A program made the translations under genes and the position numbers. The notes under the pieces were generated by a model. That model was not told where the DNA came from and ran no database searches. It was given only the letters and a program-made list of their open reading frames with translations. 41,909 nt of DNA from Acidobacteriota bacterium (GTDB lineage: Bacteria; Acidobacteriota; Terriglobia; Terriglobales; Acidobacteriaceae): NCBI GenBank assembly GCA_021781495.1, contig JAJXWS010000023.1, forward strand, positions 1-41,909, in the 5' to 3' direction. Below are positions 14,254 through 22,296 of this stretch, in pieces (positions within the stretch are counted from its first letter, which is position 1; every line of letters starts with the position of its first letter).

Positions 14254-14526
14254 AGCGCCCGTTTGCAGCTATTCCGCTGCTGCTGCAGACCTGCGGAGAG
14301 CGGCTTCCGTTCCCCTGGGGCCGCTTTCGCGCGCTGTGCTCCCGTTGCGCCTCCCCGGCCGCGCGGGCACAGCCTGGGGGAAAACTGCGCGTTTTGTTAC
14401 CCTAGAGACAGGCAGGACGACGTTGCGCCTTCGAGATCCCCTTTGCATGCCCCGGGAAATGTGCGGGACAGGCAATCGCGCAACCTCGGCTGCACAGGGC
14501 AGCGTGCACACGCGCTCCAACGCAAG

Positions 14527-15717
14527 ATGAAGCACACCATGGCAACCACCTCTGCATCCATTCCTCTGCCCGAGCTGACGACGGACGAGCTCGCGCGCTA
14601 TTCGCGCCAGATCATCCTGCCCGAGATGGGCACGGAGGGCCAGCGCCGGCTGAAGGCGGCCCGCGTGCTCTGCGTGGGCACGGGCGGACTGGGCTCGCCG
14701 CTGGCGCTGTATCTGGCCGCCGCCGGCGTGGGCACGCTGGGGCTGGTGGACTTTGACGTGGTGGACGCCAGCAACCTGCAGCGCCAGATCCTCCACGCCA
14801 CGCGCGACATTGGCCGCAACAAGCTGGACTCCGCCGAGGAGAAGCTCCGGGCGCTCAATCCAGCGCTGAACGTGGTGAAGCATGCGACGCGGCTGACGAG
14901 CGAAAACGCGCTGGAGATTCTGCGCGACTACGACCTGGTGGCTGACGGCACGGACAACTTCCCCACGCGCTACCTGGTCAACGACGCCTGCGTTCTGCTC
15001 GGCAAGCCCAACGTCTACGGCTCCATCTTCCGGTTTGAGGGCCAGGCCAGCGTCTTTGCCACCGCCGAGGGGCCCTGCTACCGCTGCCTGTATCCTGAGC
15101 CGCCACCGCCGGGCACGGTGCCAAGCTGCGCCGAGGGCGGGGTGCTGGGAATCCTGCCGGGGCTGGTCGGCATCATACAAGCGACGGAGGTTATCAAGCT
15201 CATTCTGGGTCACGGCGACTCGCTCATCGGTCGCCTGCTGCTGGTGGATGCGGCGCAGATGCGCTTCCGCGAGCTCAAGTTGCGCAAGAATCCGGATTGC
15301 CCCGTCTGCGGTGCGAACCCGACGGTGACGCGCCTGATGGATTATGAACAGTTCTGCGGCCTGGGGCCGCAAACCAACGAGGAGAAAGCATTGATCAACG
15401 GAATTCCACAGTTGTCTGTCACCGAGCTGAAGCAACGGCTGGATGCAGGCGAGGACCTCTTTATCCTGGATGTCCGCGAACCCTACGAGTATCAGATCGG
15501 CAATATCGGCGGAAAGCTGATGCCCATGAACACCGTGCCCCTGCGGCTGGAAGAGATTAACCGCGAGCGCGAAGTGGTGGTGCACTGCCGCAGCGGCGCG
15601 CGCAGCCAGCGGGTTGCCGAGTATCTGAAGCAGATGGGCTACGAAAAGGTCTGCAACGTCAGCGGAGGCATCCTCGCCTGGAGCGAGCAGATTGATCCCT
15701 CCCTGCCGAAGTACTAG
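14527..15717 (+). CDS. moeB: MoeB/ThiF-type adenylyltransferase fused to rhodanese
   Basis: The protein has 396 residues. The ThiF/MoeB domain (residues ~15-270) has the opening LARYSRQIILPEMG, the nucleotide loop GTGGLGSPLA, DVVDASNLQRQ, and the zinc Cys pairs CYRC and CPVC. A C-terminal rhodanese domain (~295-396) has the active loop HCRSGARS, whose Cys can carry persulfide. Such fusions activate MoaD/ThiS/CysO-type carriers by adenylating the C-terminal glycine and then replacing AMP with sulfur. That suits the M67 peptidase at 4.6 kb, which would act on a carrier of this kind. The start is uncertain between ATG 14527 and 14539; neither has a clear Shine-Dalgarno. A strong terminator follows. 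Confidence 0.88.
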   Translation: MKHTMATTSASIPLPELTTDELARYSRQIILPEMGTEGQRRLKAARVLCVGTGGLGSPLALYLAAAGVGTLGLVDFDVVDASNLQRQILHATRDIGRNKLDSAEEKLRALNPALNVVKHATRLTSENALEILRDYDLVADGTDNFPTRYLVNDACVLLGKPNVYGSIFRFEGQASVFATAEGPCYRCLYPEPPPPGTVPSCAEGGVLGILPGLVGIIQATEVIKLILGHGDSLIGRLLLVDAAQMRFRELKLRKNPDCPVCGANPTVTRLMDYEQFCGLGPQTNEEKALINGIPQLSVTELKQRLDAGEDLFILDVREPYEYQIGNIGGKLMPMNTVPLRLEEINREREVVVHCRSGARSQRVAEYLKQMGYEKVCNVSGGILAWSEQIDPSLPKY

Positions 15718-15762
15718 AGCCGGCTCTCGCCGCTCCCGACGCGGCACAACCGCAAAAACATC

Positions 15763-15807
15763 AGAGGCTGAGGCCGCACCGTTGCGGGTGCCGGCTCAGC
15801 CTCTTTC
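15763..15807. terminator. Bidirectional terminator between moeB and the PIN/TRAM gene
   Basis: AGAGGCTGAG (15763-15772) pairs perfectly with CTCAGCCTCT (15795-15804), with a further inner GCACC/GGGTGC stem, and TTTCCTT follows. It lies between two convergent genes and could end transcription from both sides. Confidence 0.75.
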
Positions 15808-15834
15808 CTTGTTACCTGTCAGGTTGTGCAGGGT

Positions 15835-16869
15835 TCAGCGCGCCAGCTCGGCGGGTGTTTGCCGCGGCGGCTCTGTGCTCTTGCCGTTCTCTTCCATCTT
15901 GCCGAAGATCATCTTGCCACTGGCGGTCTGCAGCACACTGGTGACGGTAATGTCCACGGACTTGCCGATCATCTTGCGTGCGTGGTCCACCACCACCATG
16001 GTGCCGTCGTCCAGGTAGCCCACGCCCTGGTTGTACTCCTTGCCTTCCTTCAGGATGAGCACGTTCATGTGCTCGCCGGGCAGCACCACGGGCTTCAGGG
16101 CATTGGCCAGGTCGTTGATGTTCAGCACTTCCACGCGATGCAGGTGGGCCACCTTGTTCAGGTTGAAGTCGTTGGTCACCACCTTGGCCTCCCACTTCTT
16201 GGCCAGCTCCAGCAGCTTCAGGTCCACCTCGCGGATGGAGGGGAAGTCGTCCGGCACAATCTGCACCTGCAGGTTCGGGTTGGACTGCATCCGTTGCAGC
16301 ATGTCCAGTCCGCGCCGTCCGCGCTGGCGCTTGGAGCCGTCGGTGGAGTCGGCCACGATCTGCAGCTCGCGCAGCACGAACTCCGGCACCACCATGGTGC
16401 CGTCAATAAAGCCCGCCTCGGCGATGTCGGCAATGCGGCCGTCGATGATCACGCTGGTGTCCAGCACCTTGGAGCTGCGCCGTGAGGGTCGCTCGCCGCT
16501 GAACACCATGCTCAGCGCGGCCGGGTTCAGCAGGTCACCCTTGCTGGCGCCCACCAGCAGGCCCACGTAAGTCATTAGCAGAAGCACAAAGATCTGCAGC
16601 GACGCCGAGGTGGCGCCGGTCAGCGGAGCCGACCGCAGCACCAGGCAAAACAGCGCCGCGCCAAAGATGCCGAGCACGCTGCCCGCCACCGCCCCGATCA
16701 GCCGGCGCAGGCTCAGCGCGCGCACCCGCAGCTCAAAGACGATGACCGCGCCGGCCGCCGCCGCTCCGGCGCCCGCACCCACCCATCCCGACATGCCGAA
16801 CGGGTGAAGGAAGTAGCAGACCCCTGCAAGAAGGGCCACAAAAAGAATGCGTATGAGGACGATATCCAT
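15835..16869 (-). CDS. Membrane PIN/TRAM domain protein (YacL-like)
   Basis: The protein has 344 residues from the ATG at 16869. Four membrane helices occupy residues ~4-115 (starting [17 protein letters not shown]). A PIN nuclease domain follows, with [16 protein letters not shown] supplying the first acidic residues and [12 protein letters not shown] a later one. A TRAM-like RNA-binding domain begins around [20 protein letters not shown]. This layout is that of B. subtilis YacL and its relatives, which are membrane-tethered putative ribonucleases of unknown substrate. The tail is polar ([13 protein letters not shown]). Upstream in-frame codons to 16953 give a non-hydrophobic extension and are unlikely to be translated. 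The receiver-like gene lies upstream on the same strand, 143 nt away. Confidence 0.85.
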   Translation of the reverse strand: MDIVLIRILFVALLAGVCYFLHPFGMSGWVGAGAGAAAAGAVIVFELRVRALSLRRLIGAVAGSVLGIFGAALFCLVLRSAPLTGATSASLQIFVLLLMTYVGLLVGASKGDLLNPAALSMVFSGERPSRRSSKVLDTSVIIDGRIADIAEAGFIDGTMVVPEFVLRELQIVADSTDGSKRQRGRRGLDMLQRMQSNPNLQVQIVPDDFPSIREVDLKLLELAKKWEAKVVTNDFNLNKVAHLHRVEVLNINDLANALKPVVLPGEHMNVLILKEGKEYNQGVGYLDDGTMVVVDHARKMIGKSVDITVTSVLQTASGKMIFGKMEENGKSTEPPRQTPAELAR

Positions 16870-17012
16870 AAAAGCCTGCTTTCGCCGGTGCCGACCACAA
16901 CTACCAGCTGGGCTCAGTTGGCGAGTATGCCTATCTGCATGCAGGCTCGTCAAGGGCGGCCCGGCAACACGGCACGGTGCGTGCGCCGCGCCGCCGATTC
17001 CGCCCCTTCCGC

Positions 17013-17435
17013 CTAGGAGGCCACGGCCAGCTCGGCCTCGTGCGTCACCCGGTGCATTCCCTTGCGCGGACCGCGCTTGCGCGCGCTCATCACCTTCACG
17101 CGCTCCAGCAGCTCATGCGGCGAGCAGGCCTTCTTGGACAGCAGTGCGTCCGCGCGATGAATCTGGCCATTCATCTTCTGCGGATCGCCCAGCAGGATCA
17201 TCGGCACATGCGAGGCAATCTGCTTGAGCCGTCCCACCAGCTGATCCCCGTCCATCTGGGGCATGGAGAAGTTCGCCAGCACCAGGTCCACGGAGTTCTC
17301 GCTGAACACACCCACCGCCTCCGGGCCGTTGCCGGCGCTCAGCACGCGATACCCGTTGGTGGTCAACATGAACTTCAAAACAGAAAGATCCTGTTCATTG
17401 CTGTCTACGCAGAGAATGACTTTCTTCGGCCTCAT
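17013..17435 (-). CDS. Receiver-like protein lacking the phospho-acceptor Asp
   Basis: The protein has 140 residues. The fold is that of a CheY receiver ([66 protein letters not shown]). The phosphorylatable Asp, expected before the xxMPxMDG segment, is Asn ([10 protein letters not shown]). One of the two acidic pocket residues is Ser (VDS) and the switch Thr/Ser is Gly (LLGD); only the conserved Lys remains. It should therefore not be phosphorylated in the usual way and may signal by protein contact. A basic C-terminal tail ([13 protein letters not shown]) follows. The ATG at 17435 has AAGGAG, rather far at 14 nt. No kinase or output domain lies next to it. Confidence 0.75.
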   Translation of the reverse strand: MRPKKVILCVDSNEQDLSVLKFMLTTNGYRVLSAGNGPEAVGVFSENSVDLVLANFSMPQMDGDQLVGRLKQIASHVPMILLGDPQKMNGQIHRADALLSKKACSPHELLERVKVMSARKRGPRKGMHRVTHEAELAVAS

Positions 17436-17899
17436 GATGTCTACAATCACTCCTTCAAGAAAAAATCTGTCGTTCTTATCCGGCCAGACACAGCTTTCCC
17501 GTACCCGCTCTGGTGGCAGGTTGGCCCGGGGGACTGCCTGATGCCGGTAGCCGCAATGCAATGCCGCCGCGCCCGGCGGATGTCGTTCGCCGCATGTCGG
17601 ATGCCCAGCGCATGCCCTGGCGGGTATGGCGCAGACACATCGGCAGGCGGCCAGTCAATCCAGGCGAGGAATGCTTTCGCTTACGGCCAATATGTGCTTA
17701 ATACAGAAAGGCAAGACCGGTAAACTGCACCGGCGATTTGCTTCAATGCTTGGCAAGACTACGAGGAGCCGAGCCGCGTGGAAAGAGGGAATAAGAAGCG
17801 AAGACGCGTTTGAAAACACTCATGTAACAAGTGGAAAAACGGCTAGAACGAACTGGCTCCGTGACTTGCGATGATGAAAGTCTGTTGAAAGCATGTGCA
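17436..17899. other. 464-bp intergenic stretch without a supportable gene
   Basis: This gap lies between the receiver-like gene and the end of phzF. Open frames exist (one of 82 codons on the plus strand), but their predicted products have no domain, good start site or convincing composition. A small hairpin CCGGT-N7-ACCGG is at 17717-17733. The left end must hold the promoter for the receiver-like gene. I see no tRNA or recognised riboswitch; remnants of a decayed gene are possible. Confidence 0.4.
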
Positions 17900-18808
17900 T
17901 TACGGCAGGAAAAGGTGTCCCTTTGCAACAAGAACAGTGCTGCCCGCAACGCGCACATCGGTGACCCTCGCGGAAACCACGTCCGCGCGCAGACGAATAT
18001 CGCTCGGCCGGCCCATCTCCAAGCCCTGCTGCAAGGCCACTTCCTGCCCGGGAGCCGCTGCGCCGTGCTGCACCAGGTAGCTGATGGCGCAGCCCGCTGC
18101 CGAGCCGGTGGCCGGATCCTCGCCGCCGTAGAACTGCATCCGCGCGCGCCAGGCGGGCTGCTGCAGGCCCGTGGGGCCAAGCACATAGAACCATCGCGCG
18201 CCGCGCTCGCGCAGCCACGGCGTTGCCTCCTGCTGGTTCACCTGCAGGCGAGCCAGCGCCGCGGCTGAGCGCAGCGGCACAATGGCAAAGGCCGTGCCTG
18301 TTGAGACCACCTGCGGCGGCCGCGCCGCGTCCAGATCGTCCTGCGCCAGCCCGGTGAGCCGCGCCACCTCGGCGCGATCCAGCACGGCGCCGAACTCAGG
18401 GTCGCGCTGCGTCATCTCGCCCAGCAGGCTGTCGCCCTCAAAGCGCACAGGGATGGTGCCCACGCGCAGCGCCAGCCGCACGCAGTTCTCCTGCGCCAAC
18501 TGGGGCGCGATAAGCCGCAGCACGCTGGCCGTGCCCAGCGTGGGATGCCCCGCAAAGGGCAGCTCCTCCTGCGTGGTAAAGATGCGCACGCGCACGCCCT
18601 CGGCCTGTTCCAGTTCGGCCGGTCTGCGTTGGAGAAAGGATGTTTCGGAAAGATTGAACTCGCGCGCAATGGCCTGCATGCGCTCCGTGGTCAGGCCCAC
18701 GGAGTCCACCACGACGGCCAGCGGATTGCCGGCCAGCGCCGTGCGGGTAAACACGTCCACAACAAAGTATTCCAGCTCAACGGCAGGCAACGGCGCATGC
18801 GCAAACAT
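17900..18808 (-). CDS. PhzF-family isomerase-like protein
   Basis: The protein has 302 residues, the usual length of the PhzF/epimerase-like family, which adopts a diaminopimelate-epimerase fold. Signature elements are YFVVDVFTRTALAGNPLAVV at the start, FNLSETSFL with the catalytic Glu, LPFAGHPTLGTA, and near the end YGGEDPATGSAAG. Characterised PhzF isomerises a phenazine precursor, but most genomic members have unknown substrates, and no phenazine genes are here. I chose the ATG at 18808; codons further upstream are in frame but lack family similarity. It is on the same strand as sulfur module B, 151 nt after its last gene, and could be co-transcribed with it. Confidence 0.9.
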   Translation of the reverse strand: MFAHAPLPAVELEYFVVDVFTRTALAGNPLAVVVDSVGLTTERMQAIAREFNLSETSFLQRRPAELEQAEGVRVRIFTTQEELPFAGHPTLGTASVLRLIAPQLAQENCVRLALRVGTIPVRFEGDSLLGEMTQRDPEFGAVLDRAEVARLTGLAQDDLDAARPPQVVSTGTAFAIVPLRSAAALARLQVNQQEATPWLRERGARWFYVLGPTGLQQPAWRARMQFYGGEDPATGSAAGCAISYLVQHGAAAPGQEVALQQGLEMGRPSDIRLRADVVSARVTDVRVAGSTVLVAKGHLFLP

Positions 18809-18959
18809 GCGTTCATTATCCGCCAACCGCACGCGTTGAGGATGCGCGCGATGAGTCAGGTGGCACGCCGGAACCTGGGCCTGGTTCCGGCCGGCCACCC
18901 GCCTCGTCAGGGCAGAGAAGTGCGGTATAGGGTGCCGCCCACAGAAGCGGCCATGCCGA

Positions 18960-19427
18960 CTATGTAAAGATGATCTGCCCGCCGGCGGCCTTCTCATAGA
19001 ACTGGCCGACGGAGATGACGCCATCCACCTCGGGGCAGAAGTCGTCCGGCTTCAGGTGGAACATGTCCACCGTGGCGCGGCACGCATACATCTCGCAGCC
19101 CGCGTCGTGAATCATCGTGATGAACTCGCCCACCGGAGGAATATCGATCTTCTCCATCTCTTTCTTCATCATCGAGGTGGCGAAGGCCGACATGCCCGGC
19201 AGCGCGCCCAGAAGGGTGGGCAGGTGCATGCCCGGATTGCCCACGGTGGCCACCTTCAGCTCGTTCATACGCTTCTTGATGACCGCGTCCAGCCCGAAGA
19301 AGGTGAAGAAGAGCGTGGCTTCAATGCCCTCCATGCGCGCGCCGTTGGCCATGATCAGCCCCGGATATACGCCATCCAGTGATCCGCGCGAAACAACAAT
19401 CGAGACTTTTTCAATCGCGTCAGCCAT
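18960..19427 (-). CDS. DsrE-family sulfur-transfer protein, sulfur module B
   Basis: The protein has 155 residues with a DsrE/DsrF-like fold: KVSIVVSRGSLDGVYPGLIMANGA, ATLFFTFFGLDAV, then AGCEMYACRATVDMF. The Cys in YACRATVDMF is at the usual DsrE sulfur-carrying position, with a second Cys four residues before it. It differs from the DsrE2 protein of module A, which has an N-terminal coil. DsrE-type proteins receive persulfide and pass it to partners such as TusE/DsrC, whose gene lies directly upstream with a 14-nt gap. AGGAG lies 6 nt before the ATG. It ends the arsR-SQR-DUF1641-tusE-dsrE series. It is probably cytoplasmic. Confidence 0.88.
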   Translation of the reverse strand: MADAIEKVSIVVSRGSLDGVYPGLIMANGARMEGIEATLFFTFFGLDAVIKKRMNELKVATVGNPGMHLPTLLGALPGMSAFATSMMKKEMEKIDIPPVGEFITMIHDAGCEMYACRATVDMFHLKPDDFCPEVDGVISVGQFYEKAAGGQIIFT

Positions 19428-19441
19428 GTCTTTCTCCTGTC

Positions 19442-19759
19442 TTAAATGCAGCCCTTGGGTTTCGGCAGCCCGGCAATCCTGGCAGCCTTCTTGGCCGGTC
19501 CCTTGGGGAAAAGCTGGTAGAGCGTCTTGGTGTCCACGCCGCTTTCCTTGGTCAGGCGGCGAATGCTGGGCGCGTCGCCTTCCTTGGTAAACACCTGCCG
19601 CATGAAGTTGATGACCGTCCAGTGCTGCGGTGTCAGGGTTGGAATGCCTTCCTGGACTGCGAGCTCGCGGGCGACGTCTTCCGTCCAGTCATTGACGTTG
19701 GCAAGATTTCCGTCCGCATCGAGTGCCAGTGTCTTTGTGCCGATGGTCAGTGTTTCCAT
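19442..19759 (-). CDS. TusE/DsrC-family sulfur carrier with a single C-terminal Cys
   Basis: The protein has 105 residues. DsrC-family features are DADGNLANVNDWTEDVARELA, LTPQHWTVINFMR, and the swinging C-terminal arm IAGLPKPKGCI. The penultimate Cys (Cys-A) is present, but the second arm Cys expected 11 residues earlier is Ala (KKAARIAG). It therefore cannot form the intramolecular disulfide or trisulfide of true DsrC and resembles TusE or other single-Cys members that carry one persulfide. The ATG at 19759 has GGAGAGG about 5 nt upstream; a GTG at 19765 overlaps that site and was rejected. It sits between DUF1641 and dsrE with short gaps, so all are probably one transcript. Confidence 0.9.
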   Translation of the reverse strand: METLTIGTKTLALDADGNLANVNDWTEDVARELAVQEGIPTLTPQHWTVINFMRQVFTKEGDAPSIRRLTKESGVDTKTLYQLFPKGPAKKAARIAGLPKPKGCI

Positions 19760-19776
19760 GTTCACCTCTCCGATTC

Positions 19777-20469
19777 CTATGATTTTTTGGGGGCGCCGGC
19801 CTGAGCGGGTACGCTCTGTGCCCCGACGACCTTGAGAAATTCGACGATGATGGAGATGCCGCGCCGTGCTTCCTTCGAGTTCATATCCCGCATGAGATCA
19901 AAGAGCGACTTGTTCACATTCATCGTTGCCTGCACGCGTCCAAATCCGTGAATGATGGCTTCCAGCGCTTCCAGCACCTCGGGCCTCGTCAGCTCGCGCA
20001 GGAAGTTGGTGAAGTAGGGTACGCTGGCCTCCACCTGCTTCAGGTCTTCCGCCGAGTGCGCCTGCACAAACGCGTCCGTGATGTGGACTCCCGCCTGTGC
20101 CGCCCGGAAGTAGCCCTTCTGCTCCAGGGTCATGGCTCCGCTCACCGCCTGCTGGTACACATCGCGGATGATCGGCTGCACGTCCTGCAGAAAATCCGCC
20201 GCGCTCTCCAGTTGCTGCATCGCCTGGGTCAGCAGCCGAGCGTCCTGCAGCACGGTCTTCAGCATGTGCGCAAGGTCTTGGGGGCTCAGCATGGTGGCGC
20301 CCAGCGCCTCCGCCCCGTATCCCATCGCGCCCTTGCCCACCAGCGTCAGATCGGCTACCAGATCCTCCGCGCTGTGGCGCATCCGCTTCATGTGAGCGAT
20401 CTCTTCCACAAGGAAGTCCAGCTTGCGGTCGAGCTCGCTGATGCGATCTCCCGTCATCATGTCGCTCAT
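19777..20469 (-). CDS. DUF1641 family protein
   Basis: The protein has 230 residues, mostly helical and without signal peptide or membrane helices. It has the DUF1641 pattern: an N-terminal helix with charged heptads (ISELDRKLDFLVEEIAHMKR), a middle DLTLVGKGAMGYG, and a conserved-looking FGRVQATMNVNKSLFDLMRDMNS near the C-terminus. DUF1641 proteins have no established activity but are regularly encoded next to SQR-like flavoproteins, sometimes fused or overlapping. Here the start follows the flavoprotein stop by 2 nt, indicating translational coupling and a likely complex. It may help dock the flavoprotein to the membrane or to sulfur carriers; that is inference. Confidence 0.85.
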   Translation of the reverse strand: MSDMMTGDRISELDRKLDFLVEEIAHMKRMRHSAEDLVADLTLVGKGAMGYGAEALGATMLSPQDLAHMLKTVLQDARLLTQAMQQLESAADFLQDVQPIIRDVYQQAVSGAMTLEQKGYFRAAQAGVHITDAFVQAHSAEDLKQVEASVPYFTNFLRELTRPEVLEALEAIIHGFGRVQATMNVNKSLFDLMRDMNSKEARRGISIIVEFLKVVGAQSVPAQAGAPKKS

Positions 20470-20471
20470 GG

Positions 20472-21701
20472 TTATACCCGCTTTCCAGCCATCGACATCT
20501 CGGACTCGATGGGCAGTTCCATGCCCCGCAACAGCAGGTTCCAGTACACCCAGCGGAACATCAGCTTTCCGTAATGGTTGATCCGGCTCTCACCCAGGAG
20601 CGTGAATGGCCCCACGCCCGGCAGCGGAAATTCGCCCGGCAGCGGCTCGGTGTTGTAGTTGAAGTCGATCAGTAATCCCTTGTCAAAGCCCGACTCGATA
20701 AAGCAGTTCGCGTGTCCGTCAAAGTGCGCAATGGGAGGCCGCCCGTCAATGTGCTCCAGAATATTCTGGAACAGCACCTCGGACTGGAAGTGTGCCACGG
20801 ATCCGGCTTTTGAGCTAGGCAGATTGGTGGCATCGCCAATCACAAACACGTCCTTCAGCCCATCGGCCAGCAGCGTCTCCTTGTTGGTGGGAACAAAGTT
20901 CAGCTCGTTGCCCAGCTTGCTGCGCTCAATGCAGGCGTCGCCCATGTTGGTGGGGATGGAGACCAACACATCGTAGTTCACCTCGGTCTCGTCCCAGGCC
21001 ACAATCTTCTTCTCCTGGCTGTCCACGCGTGCCAGGCCAAAGTCCGGAACCACGGAGATGCCCTTGCGCTCCAGGAACTCGCCCAGCACCCGGCTGGAGG
21101 TGGGCTTGGTGAAGGCGCCGGAGAGCGGCGTCACCAGCTGCAGCTCCACCTTGTCGCGCATGCCGCGCTTGGTAAAGTAGGCGTCGGCCAGGAACAGAAA
21201 CTCAAGCGGAGCCACGGGGCACTTGATGGGCATCTCGGCCACATTCAGCACCAGCTTGCCGCCCTGCCAGGTCTTCAGGAACTGCGCCAGGCGGTCCGCG
21301 CCCTGCGGCGTGTAAAAGTCAAACTTGCTGCGGCCCCACTCTTCGTCCTTCAGCCCTTCCGTCTGCTCGGGATGAATCTCGGCGCCGGTGGCGATGATCA
21401 GATAGTCGTACTTCAGAACCGCCTTGTTCGCCAGCGTGACGGACTTCTTCTCCGGGTCGATGACGTCAATGCCGGAGATGATGACCTTGATGCCCGAAGG
21501 CAGATACTGGCGGCGCGGCTTCACAAGGTCGTGCATGCGATAAATGCCAAAGGGGACGAAGAGAAATCCCGGCTGATAATAATGCCGTTCGGTTGCGTCC
21601 ACAACGGTGATCTGCCACTCGCTTTCGTCCAGAGCGGATGCCAGCTTGTTGGCCATAATGGTTCCGGCGGTTCCTCCGCCAAGAATGAGCATGTGCCGCA
21701 T
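20472..21701 (-). CDS. Sulfide:quinone oxidoreductase-like FAD protein
   Basis: The protein has 409 residues of the NAD(P)/FAD-dependent, SQR-like type. The FAD motif is MLILGGGTAGTIMAN, a second motif is YDYLIIATGAEIHPEQ, and VFVIGDATNLPSSK closes the FAD site. Three Cys are C161 (IKCPVAPLEF), C257 (GDACIER) and C333 (HANCFIES). C161 and C333 are about where SQR has its two sulfur-bridging cysteines; the third SQR Cys (near 128) is absent. The C-terminus has aromatic and hydrophobic helices (LMFRWVYWNLLLRG) suited to monotopic membrane contact. SQR oxidises sulfide to polysulfide and reduces quinone. Sulfide as substrate is likely but not certain. AGGAG lies 5-6 nt before the ATG. Confidence 0.82.
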   Translation of the reverse strand: MRHMLILGGGTAGTIMANKLASALDESEWQITVVDATERHYYQPGFLFVPFGIYRMHDLVKPRRQYLPSGIKVIISGIDVIDPEKKSVTLANKAVLKYDYLIIATGAEIHPEQTEGLKDEEWGRSKFDFYTPQGADRLAQFLKTWQGGKLVLNVAEMPIKCPVAPLEFLFLADAYFTKRGMRDKVELQLVTPLSGAFTKPTSSRVLGEFLERKGISVVPDFGLARVDSQEKKIVAWDETEVNYDVLVSIPTNMGDACIERSKLGNELNFVPTNKETLLADGLKDVFVIGDATNLPSSKAGSVAHFQSEVLFQNILEHIDGRPPIAHFDGHANCFIESGFDKGLLIDFNYNTEPLPGEFPLPGVGPFTLLGESRINHYGKLMFRWVYWNLLLRGMELPIESEMSMAGKRV

Positions 21702-21828
21702 GGTGTCTCCTCTCCCTGCTGTCTACCTAACCAAGAAAGCCTGGCAGGGGCACAGGCGTTACATGGGCCGTAAGATTTTTTCTCAGCGCCGCGACGGTTG
21801 CAACAACCGCAGGACGCCCGGTTGTGTG

Positions 21829-22197
21829 TCAGGCAGACTGCAGCCTGCGACGCGATCTGTGTCTGGATGGACGTTCGGATGCCTCTTCCGCGCTCTGCCG
21901 CAGTCGCGCCGTCAACGCCTCGCGAATCAGCAGGGCCGCTTCAATAAAGCGCGGATCCGTGATGCGGTAGATTACGCTCTGCGCATGTTTCTCCGCAACC
22001 ACCGCGCCGCGATCGCGCATGATGCGCAAATGCTGTGACGCGTTGGTGATGGACACATGCGCCTCGGCGGCAATCTCGGTTACCGTGCGCGGCTGGCGCT
22101 GCAGTGCGCAGAAGATGCGCATCCGGGTGACATGGGCAAAGGTGGCAAAGAAGTCGCCGAGCAGTTCGCAGGATGCATCATTCATGGTGTGGCTCAT
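21829..22197 (-). CDS. ArsR-family transcriptional regulator, sulfur module B
   Basis: The protein has 122 residues and is a clear paralogue of the module A regulator: the segment MRIFCALQRQPRTVTEIAAE, the recognition helix SITNASQHLRIMRDRG and the C10/C30 pair are the same or nearly so. The C-terminal tail is basic (RPSRHRSRRRLQSA) and differs. AAGGAG lies 5-6 nt before the ATG at 22197; upstream in-frame codons to 22296 overlap the promoter elements and are not used. It precedes the SQR-like gene by 127 nt on the same strand. It probably represses its own promoter through the repeat at 22231-22248. The two repressors may cross-regulate both modules. Confidence 0.9.
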   Translation of the reverse strand: MSHTMNDASCELLGDFFATFAHVTRMRIFCALQRQPRTVTEIAAEAHVSITNASQHLRIMRDRGAVVAEKHAQSVIYRITDPRFIEAALLIREALTARLRQSAEEASERPSRHRSRRRLQSA

Positions 22198-22227
22198 TCC
22201 GGCTCCTTCTGCGCTTTTAGTATGTGC

Positions 22228-22296
22228 GTATTTGCGCAATTTCGTAACAACGCGAGTGTATTGCATGCCGGTAAGTCCCTCTGTGACCGCTGTCAC
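22228..22296 (-). promoter_or_regulatory. Promoter of sulfur module B, same design as module A P2
   Basis: Read on the minus strand: palindrome GTGACAGCGGTCAC (22296-22283), then TACACT (22260-22255) as the -10, then GTTACG-N6-CGCAAA (22248-22231) over the predicted start, followed by TAC. The palindrome centre is again about 41.5 bp before the expected start near 22248. Order and spacing match 5386-5458 to within one or two bases, while the sequence between them has diverged. Confidence 0.6.

Noticed and set aside
17711..17760. Possible c-di-GMP riboswitch-like stretch (GGCAAGAC repeated, small hairpin)
   Set aside because: The conserved core and pairing of the GEMM class are missing, and no suitable gene follows on that strand.
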